DNA of 64,000 bases from Panacagrimonas sp052386745 (GTDB lineage Bacteria; Pseudomonadota; Gammaproteobacteria; Nevskiales; Nevskiaceae): assembly GCA_052386745.1 (NCBI GenBank), contig JBQTJW010000001.1:128846-192845 (forward strand), written 5' to 3'. Below, in pieces: positions 14,501 through 23,039 of the stretch; within the stretch, counting starts at the first letter, position 1, and each line of letters begins with the position of its first letter. Under the pieces are notes generated by a model. The model saw only the letters and a list, made by a program, of their open reading frames with translations. It did no database searches and was not told the origin of the DNA. Both the position numbers and the translations under genes were made by a program.

Positions 14501-16090
14501 GAGATGGACCGCTACTCGCGCATCCAGGAACTGTCGCGTTCACTCGGCGAAGGGCTGGGCGACCTGGTATCGCTGCATGCCTCGCTCGCGGGCGCGGCGA
14601 GCGAAAACGAGGCCCTGCACCAGCAGCAGGCGCGCCTGGAAGGCGAGCTTCAGCAGGCCTTGATGGGCACGCTCACGGTGGCGTTCTCCGGCGCCGTGCC
14701 ACGCCTGCACCGGGTCGTGCAGCAGACTGCCGAGCAGCACGGCCGCGCGGTGCGGCTGGAGGTGACCGGTGCCGCGAACGGGCTGGACCGCAACCTGCTC
14801 GAACGCATCACCGCGCCGCTGGAGCACCTGCTGCGCAACGCGGTCGTTCACGGCATCGAGGACGCGCCCGTGCGCTCCGCGGCCGGCAAGGAACCCACCG
14901 GGCGCATCACGGTCGCGCTGCGGCGCCAGGACTCGCACCTGCTGATCGAGGTGGCCGACGACGGCCGTGGCCTGGACCAGGCCGCCATCCACGCCCAGGC
15001 CATCGCGCGCGGGCTGGTCACGCCCGGTGCCGCGCTGAACGAGGCCGACCTGTCGCGCCTGGTCTTCACTGCCGGTTTTTCCACCGCGCCGGCGCTCACC
15101 CAGGACGCCGGGCGCGGAATCGGCCTGGACGTGGTCGCGGCCGAAGTGCGGCAGCTCGGCGGATCGGTGCGCGCGTTCTCGGAGCCGGGCCGCGGGCTGC
15201 GCGTGAGCCTGCGCCTGCCGCTGGCGCTGGCCGTGTCGCAGTGTTTGGTTGCGCAGGTGGGGGATGAACTCTTCGCCCTGCCGCTGGCGCGGATCGAGGG
15301 CGTGATGCGCGTAGCGCGCGAGGAGGCGGCCAGACTGCGCGCTGGCACGCACGGGACGCTGGGCCATGCCGGAAAGGACTACGCCGTGCACTGGCTCGCC
15401 GACTGGGTGGGCCTGCCGCAGGCGCAGGTCGGCGGCGCGCGCTCGGTGCCGGTGATCCTGGTCAAGGCGGGGGAGGGGGCGGACAGGGCCATCGCCCTGC
15501 TGGTGGACGTCCTCATCGGCAATCGCGCCATCGTCAGCCGCGCCAGCAGCCCGGTGCTGGAGTCGGTGCCGGGCATTTCCGGCGCCACGCAGCTGCCGGA
15601 TGGCCGCGTGGCCCTGATCCTGGACCTGCCGGAACTGATGCAGCGGCACCTGCAACGCGGGCAAGGCCCCAGCGACCCGGCCCCGGTTCCGGACGCCGGG
15701 CCGGCCAGGCGCACCGTGCTGGTCGTGGACGATTCCGTCACCATCCGCCGCGTGGCCGAACGCCTGCTCGCGCGCGAGGGCTATCGCACGCTCACCGCGC
15801 GCGACGGGCTCGAAGCCATGGCGATGATGCAGGCCGAGGCGCCCGATGCGCTGCTGCTGGACATCGAGATGCCGCGCGCCGACGGCTTCGAGGTTGCCGC
15901 CTTCGTGCGCCATTCGCCGCGGCTGGCGCGGTTGCCGATCGTGATGATCACCTCGCGCTCCAGCGACAAGCATCGCCAGCACGCCGAACAGCTGGCGGTG
16001 GACCATTACCTCACCAAGCCGTTCCAGGAAGACCGGCTCGTGCAGATCCTGCGCGAACTGCTGGCCGGCGCCGGGGCATCCCCGCCATGA
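11534..16090 (+). CDS. chpA: Chemosensory hybrid histidine kinase ChpA/PilL
   Basis: CheA-like hybrid kinase, about 1518 residues. Residues 1-520 form the repeated alpha-helical N-terminal region typical of PilL/ChpA. Two canonical Hpt motifs follow: H634 in FHTLKGSGRT and H786 in LHTFKGGARVAG. Then come a dimerisation region with possible coiled coil, the ATPase domain with N-box asparagine N1102 in LLRNAVVHGIED and GRGIGLDVV, a CheW-like domain, and a C-terminal receiver with VVDDS at 1397-1401, phospho-acceptor D1443 (LLLDIEMPRAD) and HYLTKPF. The TTG at 11534 overlaps the pilI stop and is the likeliest start, although the frame is open further upstream across pilI. Pseudomonas ChpA is much longer, with more Hpt domains. 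Confidence 0.88.
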   Translation: MSDGAQSFRPAGADIGWVRGELQVSLRQAAQGVEQFAETPEIRAPLDDALQRLHEARGVLVMVQACGVALLVEEARQALLDISASRLGDVRSAAAAVIGGCLLAIDVIDLLQQGGDDCALLMQPAINELRIARGKPLATEEDLFVAHFGALSVTLAGPSTWPEGDARSEAARLSPAFSAALMTWFKDQDTARSLARMGRVAEIVSGHCRPPLLWQLWRTVAACVEALLSGTLDASLELKRQFGRAGQVLKTLAEAGEDAALKGLNDVSLRLLFHAGRSRGAGQRVAFLRSQLQLDLWLPSAERVQARRARLRGAGTQLLDTLLGEIRSDLAAVRDGLDVALRSDADAADFHAAGQRLRRVADTLSMLGLNEEAAVLGAPVEMLATPRATRESAVGWTRCAAAILQVEQSLEGALRRQFGGAEPLSMAATTPLPDELRSGISALLREALNNLKQVKMQAESGLLENNAAAITEAARLLDEIAGGLSILGLAPAADLVQRVQQVVLSGERPGERSGAAPPGRLPREFADALAAIEYFIERRLDGSPAAQPVLDRMARLLAETPVPDRPAKPVAAPAKPGRRPADADAPAVPADEDLRSVFIDEAAEVTAALSAALQRWRQNPDDRTALPDLRRGFHTLKGSGRTVHADGVAALARSIEALIQALIQASDEGTGPALEAVVDLVDRSIAALPALLAAFARGEPVPPEAAEIAALADRLAAKGSVDGRAETVPTDPPPDLDGEQAPTPELLAVFAPEALELLDALRDTANRWREVPASAMPGMTLQRDLHTFKGGARVAGLRSLGDAAHALETRLVELQHRGFEASADDVDDVARRIAHLRDTVEALLDRQPPAPRPHEPPETAEPSPVEPFEAAEKTSSATMGDGPAWDPQLFWQPPGDEAAGLEARREAVRVPVETLDTLLSQAGEMAVQRARLDESQALLRSTLAEVSATVTRLGEQMRHLEIENEAQIAAAHFAPGEGAHRYQGRFDPLEMDRYSRIQELSRSLGEGLGDLVSLHASLAGAASENEALHQQQARLEGELQQALMGTLTVAFSGAVPRLHRVVQQTAEQHGRAVRLEVTGAANGLDRNLLERITAPLEHLLRNAVVHGIEDAPVRSAAGKEPTGRITVALRRQDSHLLIEVADDGRGLDQAAIHAQAIARGLVTPGAALNEADLSRLVFTAGFSTAPALTQDAGRGIGLDVVAAEVRQLGGSVRAFSEPGRGLRVSLRLPLALAVSQCLVAQVGDELFALPLARIEGVMRVAREEAARLRAGTHGTLGHAGKDYAVHWLADWVGLPQAQVGGARSVPVILVKAGEGADRAIALLVDVLIGNRAIVSRASSPVLESVPGISGATQLPDGRVALILDLPELMQRHLQRGQGPSDPAPVPDAGPARRTVLVVDDSVTIRRVAERLLAREGYRTLTARDGLEAMAMMQAEAPDALLLDIEMPRADGFEVAAFVRHSPRLARLPIVMITSRSSDKHRQHAEQLAVDHYLTKPFQEDRLVQILRELLAGAGASPP

Positions 16091-16548
16091 GCGGGCCAGC
16101 CGAAACCCTGCAGGTGGCGCTGATCGGCATCGAAGGCGACACCTTGCTGCTGCCCGGCGCGGCCATCGCGGAGGTCGCCGGGCTCGATCGTTTCAGCCGC
16201 GCGAGCGAAGGCCCGGACTGGCTGGCCGGCTGGCTCACGTCCGATGCGCTGCGCATTCCGGTGCTGTCGTTCGAGGGGCTGAACGGCCGGCCGCGTCCCG
16301 AGCCGGGCCGCCGCGCGCGCATCGTCGTGCTCCACCCGCTCGCCGACGGCGCGCCGTCCAGCGGCTACGCGCTGCTGGTGCAGGGCCAGCCGCAGCTGCG
16401 CACGCTGGCGCGCCAGGCCATCGCGCCGGTCCACGCGGACCCGGTGCCCGACGAAGGCCTGGTGCTGGCCCGCGCCAGGCTGGGCGATCTCATCGTTTCG
16501 ATCCCCGATCTTGCCCAGGTGGAACGGCGCCTGGCCGAGGCCGGCTGA
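16087..16548 (+). CDS. chpC: CheW-like protein ChpC
   Basis: A 153-residue protein with a divergent CheW domain, at the end of the chemosensory operon. Its start overlaps the chpA stop as ATGA. CheW-type strands are seen in LQVALIGIEGDTLLLPGAAIAEVAG, LTSDALRIPVLSFEGLNG and ARIVVLHPL. ChpC in Pseudomonas is an alternative coupling protein that links additional receptors to ChpA; that role is inferred from position and fold. The C-terminus ends in a short helix. The ferredoxin gene begins 94 bases later with its own apparent -10 element and is probably a separate transcript. Confidence 0.75.
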   Translation: MSGPAETLQVALIGIEGDTLLLPGAAIAEVAGLDRFSRASEGPDWLAGWLTSDALRIPVLSFEGLNGRPRPEPGRRARIVVLHPLADGAPSSGYALLVQGQPQLRTLARQAIAPVHADPVPDEGLVLARARLGDLIVSIPDLAQVERRLAEAG

Positions 16549-16602
16549 ACGTGCTGCGGGCCGGCGGAGCGGCGTTGCATCGCCCGGTGGACGCCTTGCC
16601 AC

Positions 16603-16608
16603 TACAAT
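16603..16608 (+). promoter_or_regulatory. Possible -10 element for fdxA
   Basis: TACAAT (five of six matches to consensus) lies 35 bases before the fdxA start. The nearest -35-like hexamer, TTGCAT at 16575-16580, is too far away (22-base spacer), so only the -10 is proposed. Confidence 0.35.
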
Positions 16609-16642
16609 TCGCGTCCTTCGCCGTCCGTTTCAGGGATTCACC

Positions 16643-16966
16643 ATGACTTTTGTTGTCACCGAGAACTGCATCAAGTGCAAGTACACCGACTGCGTCGAGG
16701 TCTGCCCGGTCGACTGCTTCCACGAGGGGCCGAACTACCTGGTGATCGACCCCGAAGAGTGCATCGACTGCACCCTGTGCGAGCCCGAGTGCCCGGCCAA
16801 CGCCATCGTGGCCGAGGATGATCTCAAGGCACAGGACGCGCACTTCAAGCCGCTCAACGCCGAGCTCTCCAAGATCTGGCCGGTGATCACCGAGCGCAAG
16901 GACGCGCCCGCCGACGCCAAGGACTGGGACGGCAAGGCGGACAAGCTCAAGCTGCTGGAGCGGTAG
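16643..16966 (+). CDS. fdxA: 7Fe ferredoxin FdxA
   Basis: A 107-residue seven-iron ferredoxin, a low-potential electron carrier in the cytoplasm. The cysteine pattern matches Azotobacter ferredoxin I: C9, C17 and C50 for the 3Fe-4S cluster and C21, C40, C43 and C46 for the 4Fe-4S cluster, with extra cysteines at 12 and 25. The C-terminal extension after residue 60 (FKPLNAELSKIWPVITERK) is typical of the FdxA subfamily. The ATG at 16643 follows AGGGA; the open frame upstream to 16511 has no family resemblance. The electron partner is unknown, and neither neighbour suggests one. Confidence 0.95.
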   Translation: MTFVVTENCIKCKYTDCVEVCPVDCFHEGPNYLVIDPEECIDCTLCEPECPANAIVAEDDLKAQDAHFKPLNAELSKIWPVITERKDAPADAKDWDGKADKLKLLER

Positions 16967-17008
16967 GGGCCAGCCCGGCCCGGCCCGGTCCAGCCCGCGC
17001 GCCGCACC

Positions 17009-19618
17009 ATGAACGGGCCGCGGCTCACGCTGACCGCCACCGACGCCCTCGCGCGCGAACTGCGCGAGCAGGCCAACCTCGATCGCAGCCGCGAGGGCGG
17101 CGTCTGGGAAGCGCCGCGCATCGCCAGCCTGTCGCGCTGGCTCACCGAAACCTGGACCTCCAGCTGGCCCGAGGCGCAGCTGCTGAGCGCCACCCAGGAG
17201 CTGGTGCTGTGGCGCGACGCCGTGGAAAACGACCGCGCCACCCAGGTGCTGTCGCCGCTGGCGGCGGCGCGCGAGGCCCGGCGTGCCGACCAGCTGCTGC
17301 GCAACTACGGCATGGACGGCGATACCCCGCCCACCGGCCAGGACGAGCACGACGCCTTCCGGCGCTGGCGCACCGAGGTCAACCGTCGCCTGCGCAAGCA
17401 CCAGTGGCTGACCGCGGCGGACATTGCCGGCGAAGCGGCGCGGCTGATCCGCGAGGGCCGCGTCGCGCTGCCACGGGAGGTGGAACTGGCCGGATTCACC
17501 GAGCCGCTCCTGCCCTCCGAGCAGCGGGTGCTGGAGGCCCTCGCCAGCCGCGGAACGCAGGTCGTGATGGTCCCGCCGCAGACGCTGGTGCCGCAGCTCG
17601 AGCACCTGCTGCAGGAAGACGACCTCGCCCAGTTCCGCCACGTGGTGCACGCGGTGCGCGAGCAGCTGCGCGCCGCGGGCGACGGGCCGCCGCCGCGCAT
17701 CGTCATCGCCCTGCCGGACCCGCAGTCGCGCCGGCCGCTGCTGGAGTCGGTACTGCGCGACCTGCTTGCGCCCTGGGCCGCACGGGGCGAGGGCGCGCTG
17801 CCCTGGCGCTGGGACCAAGGCCGTCCGCTGCAGGAGCAGCCGCACGTCGATGCGATGCTCGCCATCCTGCAGCTGGCGCCGGCCCGCAACCCGCAGGACG
17901 CCGTGAGCCGCGTGCTGCTGTCGGCGGCGCTGTGGACCGAGGCCGAGCGCCTGCACACGGCGGCCGCTGACCTCAGGTTGCGCGACCAGAGCCCGCCCCA
18001 CGTGCGGCTGCGGTTCCTCGCGCAAAAGCTGCCGCCGGCGCTGGCCGCGCGCTTCGAGCGCCTGCTGCAAGTCATGGCCAGTGCGGCGCCGCGGGCGCTG
18101 CCCAGCCAGTGGGCGGACCAGTTCCGCCAGCGCCTGGAAGCCCTGGGCTGGCCCGGATCGCAGCCGCCGGATTCGGTCACGTTTCAGGCCGAGCGCTCGG
18201 CGTGCGCCCTGCTCGACCGTCTCGGCACGCTGGACGCGCAGCTCGGGCGCATCGCCGAATCCGCCGCGCGCGAGTGGCTGGGCGAACTGGCGCGCGGCGC
18301 GCACTTCCAGCCGCGCGTGGAGCACCTGCAGCCGGTGCTCATCACCAGCCTGGAGGCCGCGGCCAGCCTGGGCTGCGACCAGCTGTACGTGCTCGACGTG
18401 GCCGCCGCCCAGGTGCCCTCGGCCGCGCGCGCCACGCCCTTCGTGCCGCTGGAGCGGCAGCGCGCGGCCGGAGTGCCCGAGGCCTCGCCCGAGGCCTGGC
18501 TGGCGCGTGCCAGACGCCAGGCCGCGCGCCTGCTCGGCGGCTGCGCGCCGCGCGTCTGCGTCTGCGTGGCGCGCACGGACGAGCGCGGCAGCGAGCGCCA
18601 GCCGTCCACCCTCTTCGGCGAGGCGGCGCGCTGGCGCCCGGCACATCCCGCGCTTGACATCGGCGCGCTGGAACAGTCGCTGGACGCGTCGCGGACGCAG
18701 GCGGAGTGGCCGCAGGCCGACCCGGTGCCGCCGGTGGCGGAGGCCGAGCGCGCCGTCCTGCGCTGCGACAGCAGCCTGTTCAAGGCCTGGTTCGAATCGC
18801 CGTTCTTCGCGTTCTGCCGCTACCGGCTCGGCATCCAGCCCTTGCCGCAGCCGTCACAGGGGCCGGACGCGCGCGTGCAGGGCACGCTGCTGCACAAGGT
18901 GCTGGAGAAGTTCTGGACCGCCGTGCGCGGCAGCGCCCCGCTCGCGGCGCTGGACGATGCGGCACTGCGTGAACGCCTGGAAACGCTGGTGGACGCCAGC
19001 CTGCCGGCCTTCCTTCCGCCGGCCGACTACGGCCCGGCCACCGTGCGGCTGGAGCGTGCGCGTGCGCTCGACCTGCTGCTGCAATGGCTGGGGCACGAAC
19101 GCCGGCGCGTCGACCCCTTCGTGGTTCATGCCTGCGAGGCGAGCGCGGAGCCCACCGTCGGCGGGCTGGTGCTGCGGCTGCGGCTGGACCGGGTCGATCG
19201 CGTCAGCACGCCGCAGGGTGAGCGCTGGCTGGTCATCGACTACAAGACCGGGCGCCAGGCCGATCCCAAGGGCTGGAAGGTGGACCGCCTGCTGGAGCCG
19301 CAGCTGCCGCTGTACGCGGGCTTTGCCGCGCGGGCCGCCGCCGAGGTGCCGGCCGTGCACGGCATCTGCTTTGCGCATCTGAAGGACGGCCACCCCGCGC
19401 TGGTGGCCCAGACCAGCTGGCGCAGGAAGCTGATCGAGCCGGAGGAGACCGACGCCGCGGTGGAATGGGGGCATCGATTGATCGACTGGCGCCTTGCACT
19501 CGAAGCCGCGGCGCGGGGCTTCCTGGCCGGCGACGCCTGGGTGGACGGGCGCGTCACCGGTCGCTCGCACTTTGCCGACCTGCTGGCGTTCACCAGCACC
19601 ACGCCGGACGAGGAATGA
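17009..19618 (+). CDS. PD-(D/E)XK nuclease-helicase partner (AddB-like DNA repair protein)
   Basis: An 869-residue protein that resembles the AddB-like partner described in proteobacteria as a probable DNA repair protein. The N-terminal two thirds carry weak, inactive-looking helicase features without a clear Walker A. The C-terminal 240 residues carry a RecB-family nuclease domain: H629 in GTLLHKVLEKFW and the catalytic D744/K746 in VIDYKTGR, followed by LEPQLPLYAGF (a QxxxY-type motif). It overlaps the next gene, a UvrD-type helicase, by four bases, so the two are expected to work as a double-strand-break end-processing complex. Start at 17009 ATG; there is no strong ribosome site. Confidence 0.82.
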   Translation: MNGPRLTLTATDALARELREQANLDRSREGGVWEAPRIASLSRWLTETWTSSWPEAQLLSATQELVLWRDAVENDRATQVLSPLAAAREARRADQLLRNYGMDGDTPPTGQDEHDAFRRWRTEVNRRLRKHQWLTAADIAGEAARLIREGRVALPREVELAGFTEPLLPSEQRVLEALASRGTQVVMVPPQTLVPQLEHLLQEDDLAQFRHVVHAVREQLRAAGDGPPPRIVIALPDPQSRRPLLESVLRDLLAPWAARGEGALPWRWDQGRPLQEQPHVDAMLAILQLAPARNPQDAVSRVLLSAALWTEAERLHTAAADLRLRDQSPPHVRLRFLAQKLPPALAARFERLLQVMASAAPRALPSQWADQFRQRLEALGWPGSQPPDSVTFQAERSACALLDRLGTLDAQLGRIAESAAREWLGELARGAHFQPRVEHLQPVLITSLEAAASLGCDQLYVLDVAAAQVPSAARATPFVPLERQRAAGVPEASPEAWLARARRQAARLLGGCAPRVCVCVARTDERGSERQPSTLFGEAARWRPAHPALDIGALEQSLDASRTQAEWPQADPVPPVAEAERAVLRCDSSLFKAWFESPFFAFCRYRLGIQPLPQPSQGPDARVQGTLLHKVLEKFWTAVRGSAPLAALDDAALRERLETLVDASLPAFLPPADYGPATVRLERARALDLLLQWLGHERRRVDPFVVHACEASAEPTVGGLVLRLRLDRVDRVSTPQGERWLVIDYKTGRQADPKGWKVDRLLEPQLPLYAGFAARAAAEVPAVHGICFAHLKDGHPALVAQTSWRRKLIEPEETDAAVEWGHRLIDWRLALEAAARGFLAGDAWVDGRVTGRSHFADLLAFTSTTPDEE

Positions 19619-22600
19619 GCGCGCCGCTGCCCGACGCCCAGGCGCGCGCCGACGCGCTGGACCTGGATCGCCACGTGCTGGTGATGGCGCCCGCGGGCTC
19701 GGGCAAGACCGGCCTGCTGGTGCACCGCCTGCTGCGCGCGTTGGCCGAGGTGGACGCGCCGGAGCAGGTCGTGGCCATCACCTTCACCAACAAGGCGGCG
19801 GCCGAGATCCGCGCGCGTATGGTGGACGCGCTGCACCTGGCCCTCGACGGCACGGCCACCCGCGCCGGCCACGAGGGCGAGCTGCAAGCCTCGGCCGCCC
19901 GGGTGCTGGCGCGCGACCGCGCGCGCGGCTGGAACCTGCTGGAGCAGCCGGGCCGGCTCGGCGCCACCACCATCGACGCGTTCTGCGGACAGATCGCCGC
20001 CCAGCTGCCGCTGCTCTCGGGCCTGGGTGGCCGCGTGCGCGTGACCGAGGACGCGCACGGCCTGTACCGGCCCGCGATCACGCGCCTGTTCGAGGAAATC
20101 GAGGACGCCGCCGTCCCCGCCGAAGACCGCGCGGCGCTGGAACGGGTGCTTAGGCTGCACGGAAACCGGCTGGATCGCTTGGTCGATCCGCTGGTGCATC
20201 TGCTCGCGCAACGCGAGCAGTGGCTGGCGCCGGCCATGCGCCTGAATAGCGACGACGAACTCGCCGACGACGCGCGCGCGCTGAATGCGCTGATCGAACC
20301 GGCGCTCCTGGAGTTTGAGTCGCAGCTGGGCGCGGCGGATGGCGCGGAGCTGGTGGACATCTGCCGCGAGGGCGCGGCCCATTCGACGCTGTTCGACTGG
20401 GCGATGCCGCTGAGTGCCTGGCCTGCGAGTGCCTCGGAAAACCTGCCGCTCCTGCGCCGGCTCGCCCGCATGCTGCTGACGGGCGATGGTGCGCTGCGCA
20501 AGCCGGGCGGCATCAACATCAAGTCCGGCTTTGTGGCCAAGCTGCCGTACACGCTGCGCTTCAAGGCGCTGCTGGCCGGGCACCAGGGCAACGCGGCGCT
20601 GGAACGCGCGGCGGCGGCGGTTGGCGCCCTGCCCGAACCCGAGCTGGGCGAGGCGCTGCGCGCGCTGCGCCGCGACTGGCTGCGCGTGCTGCGGCGCCTG
20701 GCCGGCTACCTGCGGCTGAGTTTCGGCGAGGCGCAGGAAACGGATTTTTCCGAGCTGGCGCAGTCCGCGCTCCAGGCGCTGGGCGAGGGCGAGGCGCTGA
20801 TCAACGCCGATCACCGCATCCGCCACCTGCTGGTGGACGAGATGCAGGACACCAGCGAGACCCAGGTGAAGCTGATCGAGCGCATCACCGCCGAATGGTC
20901 GGAGGGCGACGGGCGCTCGCTGTTCCTGGTGGGCGACCCGCAGCAATCCATCTACGCCTTCCGCAAGGCCGAGGTGCGGCTGTTCCAGACCCTGTGGCAA
21001 GGACGGCGCCTGGGCGCGCTGCGCCTGAAACCGCTGCGGCTGGTGGCGAATTTCCGCAGCCAGCCCGCGGTGGTGGAATGGTTCAACCGCGCGTTCCAGG
21101 CTATCTTCCCGCGCGCGGACGACATCCTGCGCGGCGCCGTCACGTTCTCGCCCAGCCAAGCCTGCCAGCCGGCGAGCGGCGCGGCGGGCGTCCACCTGGC
21201 GCCGTGTCTTTCCGCGGACGAGGAAGCGCAGCGCGCCGCCGAAAATGCGCTGGCGCTGGTCAGCGAGCAGCGCAGCGTGGTGGTGCTGGCGCGGGCGCGC
21301 ACCCACCTGGAGCCGGTGATCCGCGCCCTGCGCGCGCTCGGGCACCTGCCGGCCTGCCAGGACATCGACCCGCTCGCGGCCCTGCCGGAAGTGCGCGACC
21401 TGCTGGCCCTGGCGCGCGCGCTGTGGCACCCGCAGGACCGGCTGGCCTGGGCGCTGCTGCTGCGCGCGCCGTTCGTGGGCCTGTCGTGGGAGCAGATGCT
21501 GCGGCTGTCGGTGGGGCAGGTCGCGGCGCCCTGGCCCGAGCGCCTGGCGCGGGCGCTGCAATCCAGGCTGCTGGATGCCGAAGGCGAGGCGCGGCTGCGC
21601 CGGCTGGTCGCGGCACTGGAGCGGACCGCGGCGCAGAGTTCCCTGCGCGCGGAGCTGGCCGATCGCGTCGAGGCCGTCTGGCTGGAGCTGGGCGGACCGG
21701 CCTGCTGCACACGCGGCGCGCTCGACGACGTGCGCCAGGCGCTGATCTGCCTGCGCGAGGAAACGCGCGGCGGCGGCATCCGCGACCCGCCGTCGCTGGA
21801 ACGCCGGCTGGCGGCGCTGTACGCCGCGCCGCGCGCCGGCCGCGCGCAGGTGCAGCTGATGACGGTGCACAAGGCCAAGGGCCTGGAGTTCGACCACGTG
21901 CTGCTGGTGGGCCTGAACCGCAATCCGCGCGCGGAGGATTCGCCGGCGCTGCACTTCTTCGAGGTGGGCGGCGCGCGCATCATCGTGCCGCGTCCCGACG
22001 AGGCCTGGCCTGAGGAGCATCCCGCGCATCCCAGCTACGACTGCTTCCAGGCGCTGCACGTGGCGGCGCGGCGCAACGAGTCGCTGCGGCTGCTGTACGT
22101 GGCGGTGACCCGGGCGCGCCGCAGCGCCACGCTGTACCTGAGCGTGGAAATCGACGATGCCGGCGCGCCGAAGTTCAGGAGCCTGTCGTTCGCGGGCGCG
22201 CTGGAGCCGGTGATCCGTGCGGACGTGGAGGCGCTCCTGAGCGTGCGCGAGATCGTGCAGACCGAGCCGCCAGCGCCGGATCTCGCCGCGCCGCGCGCGC
22301 CGCGCATCCGCCTGGATTACCTGCCGCCTCACGACCACGGCCTCTACCGGCCGCAGGAGGTGCGCACGCTGCGCCCGAGCGAGGCGGTGCTCACCGAGCA
22401 GGCCGAACCGGCTGCGCGCCGCGACGAGGGCGACCTGTACGCGCAGCTGGTCGGCACCCTGTTCCACGAGGCCATGCAGCGCATCGCGGACGAAGGCCTT
22501 GCCGCCTGGGCCGATGCCGGCGCTTCGCGGCGCACCGCCATGGCGGCCGGCCTGCGCCGACGCGGCATGCCCGAGCCGATGGTGGAGTCGGCGGTGTCGC

Positions 22601-22962
22601 GCGTCGTGGAGCTGTTGCAGCGCACGCTCGCGTCCGCGCAGGGCCGCTGGCTGCTGGAGCCGAAACCCTGGGCGCGGTCCGAGTACCCGCTGGCCGGCCT
22701 GCGCGAGGGCCGCTGGATTTCGGCCGTGATCGACCGCTGTTTCGAGGACGAGACCGGCCTGCTGTGGGTCATCGACTACAAGACCAGCGCGCGCGCGGTT
22801 CCGCCCGGGCAGATCGCGGAATACGTGTCCAGCGGCATCGAGAAATACCGCGAGCAGGTGATGCAGTACGCGGGCCTGCTGGCCACGCTGCGGCCGGACC
22901 GGCGGGTTCGCGGCGCGCTGTACTTCGTGGAGGCGGACCGCCTGGAGACGATCACGGGATGA
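19615..22962 (+). CDS. UvrD/Rep-family helicase-nuclease (AddA-like)
   Basis: A 1115-residue superfamily 1 helicase with a C-terminal nuclease. Walker A is APAGSGKT at residues 25-32; motif Ia is ITFTNKAAAEIRARM; Walker B is LLVDEMQDTSETQ; motif III is LVGDPQQSIYAFRKAE; motif V is MTVHKAKGLEFDHV; motif VI is LLYVAVTRAR. The C-terminus has a RecB nuclease core with D1054/K1056 in VIDYKTSA and EQVMQYAGLL. The ATG at 19615 overlaps the preceding stop. With the upstream nuclease it should form an AddAB-like recombination complex, so both subunits keep an intact nuclease motif. The DUF2066 gene follows. Confidence 0.88.
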   Translation: MSAPLPDAQARADALDLDRHVLVMAPAGSGKTGLLVHRLLRALAEVDAPEQVVAITFTNKAAAEIRARMVDALHLALDGTATRAGHEGELQASAARVLARDRARGWNLLEQPGRLGATTIDAFCGQIAAQLPLLSGLGGRVRVTEDAHGLYRPAITRLFEEIEDAAVPAEDRAALERVLRLHGNRLDRLVDPLVHLLAQREQWLAPAMRLNSDDELADDARALNALIEPALLEFESQLGAADGAELVDICREGAAHSTLFDWAMPLSAWPASASENLPLLRRLARMLLTGDGALRKPGGINIKSGFVAKLPYTLRFKALLAGHQGNAALERAAAAVGALPEPELGEALRALRRDWLRVLRRLAGYLRLSFGEAQETDFSELAQSALQALGEGEALINADHRIRHLLVDEMQDTSETQVKLIERITAEWSEGDGRSLFLVGDPQQSIYAFRKAEVRLFQTLWQGRRLGALRLKPLRLVANFRSQPAVVEWFNRAFQAIFPRADDILRGAVTFSPSQACQPASGAAGVHLAPCLSADEEAQRAAENALALVSEQRSVVVLARARTHLEPVIRALRALGHLPACQDIDPLAALPEVRDLLALARALWHPQDRLAWALLLRAPFVGLSWEQMLRLSVGQVAAPWPERLARALQSRLLDAEGEARLRRLVAALERTAAQSSLRAELADRVEAVWLELGGPACCTRGALDDVRQALICLREETRGGGIRDPPSLERRLAALYAAPRAGRAQVQLMTVHKAKGLEFDHVLLVGLNRNPRAEDSPALHFFEVGGARIIVPRPDEAWPEEHPAHPSYDCFQALHVAARRNESLRLLYVAVTRARRSATLYLSVEIDDAGAPKFRSLSFAGALEPVIRADVEALLSVREIVQTEPPAPDLAAPRAPRIRLDYLPPHDHGLYRPQEVRTLRPSEAVLTEQAEPAARRDEGDLYAQLVGTLFHEAMQRIADEGLAAWADAGASRRTAMAAGLRRRGMPEPMVESAVSRVVELLQRTLASAQGRWLLEPKPWARSEYPLAGLREGRWISAVIDRCFEDETGLLWVIDYKTSARAVPPGQIAEYVSSGIEKYREQVMQYAGLLATLRPDRRVRGALYFVEADRLETITG

Positions 22963-23039
22963 CGACCAGCCCCATGCCCGCAAGCGCGATCGCCGCGGGG
23001 GGCCGTTCGCTCGCTTCCGGCCGCCGCGATAATCAGTGG

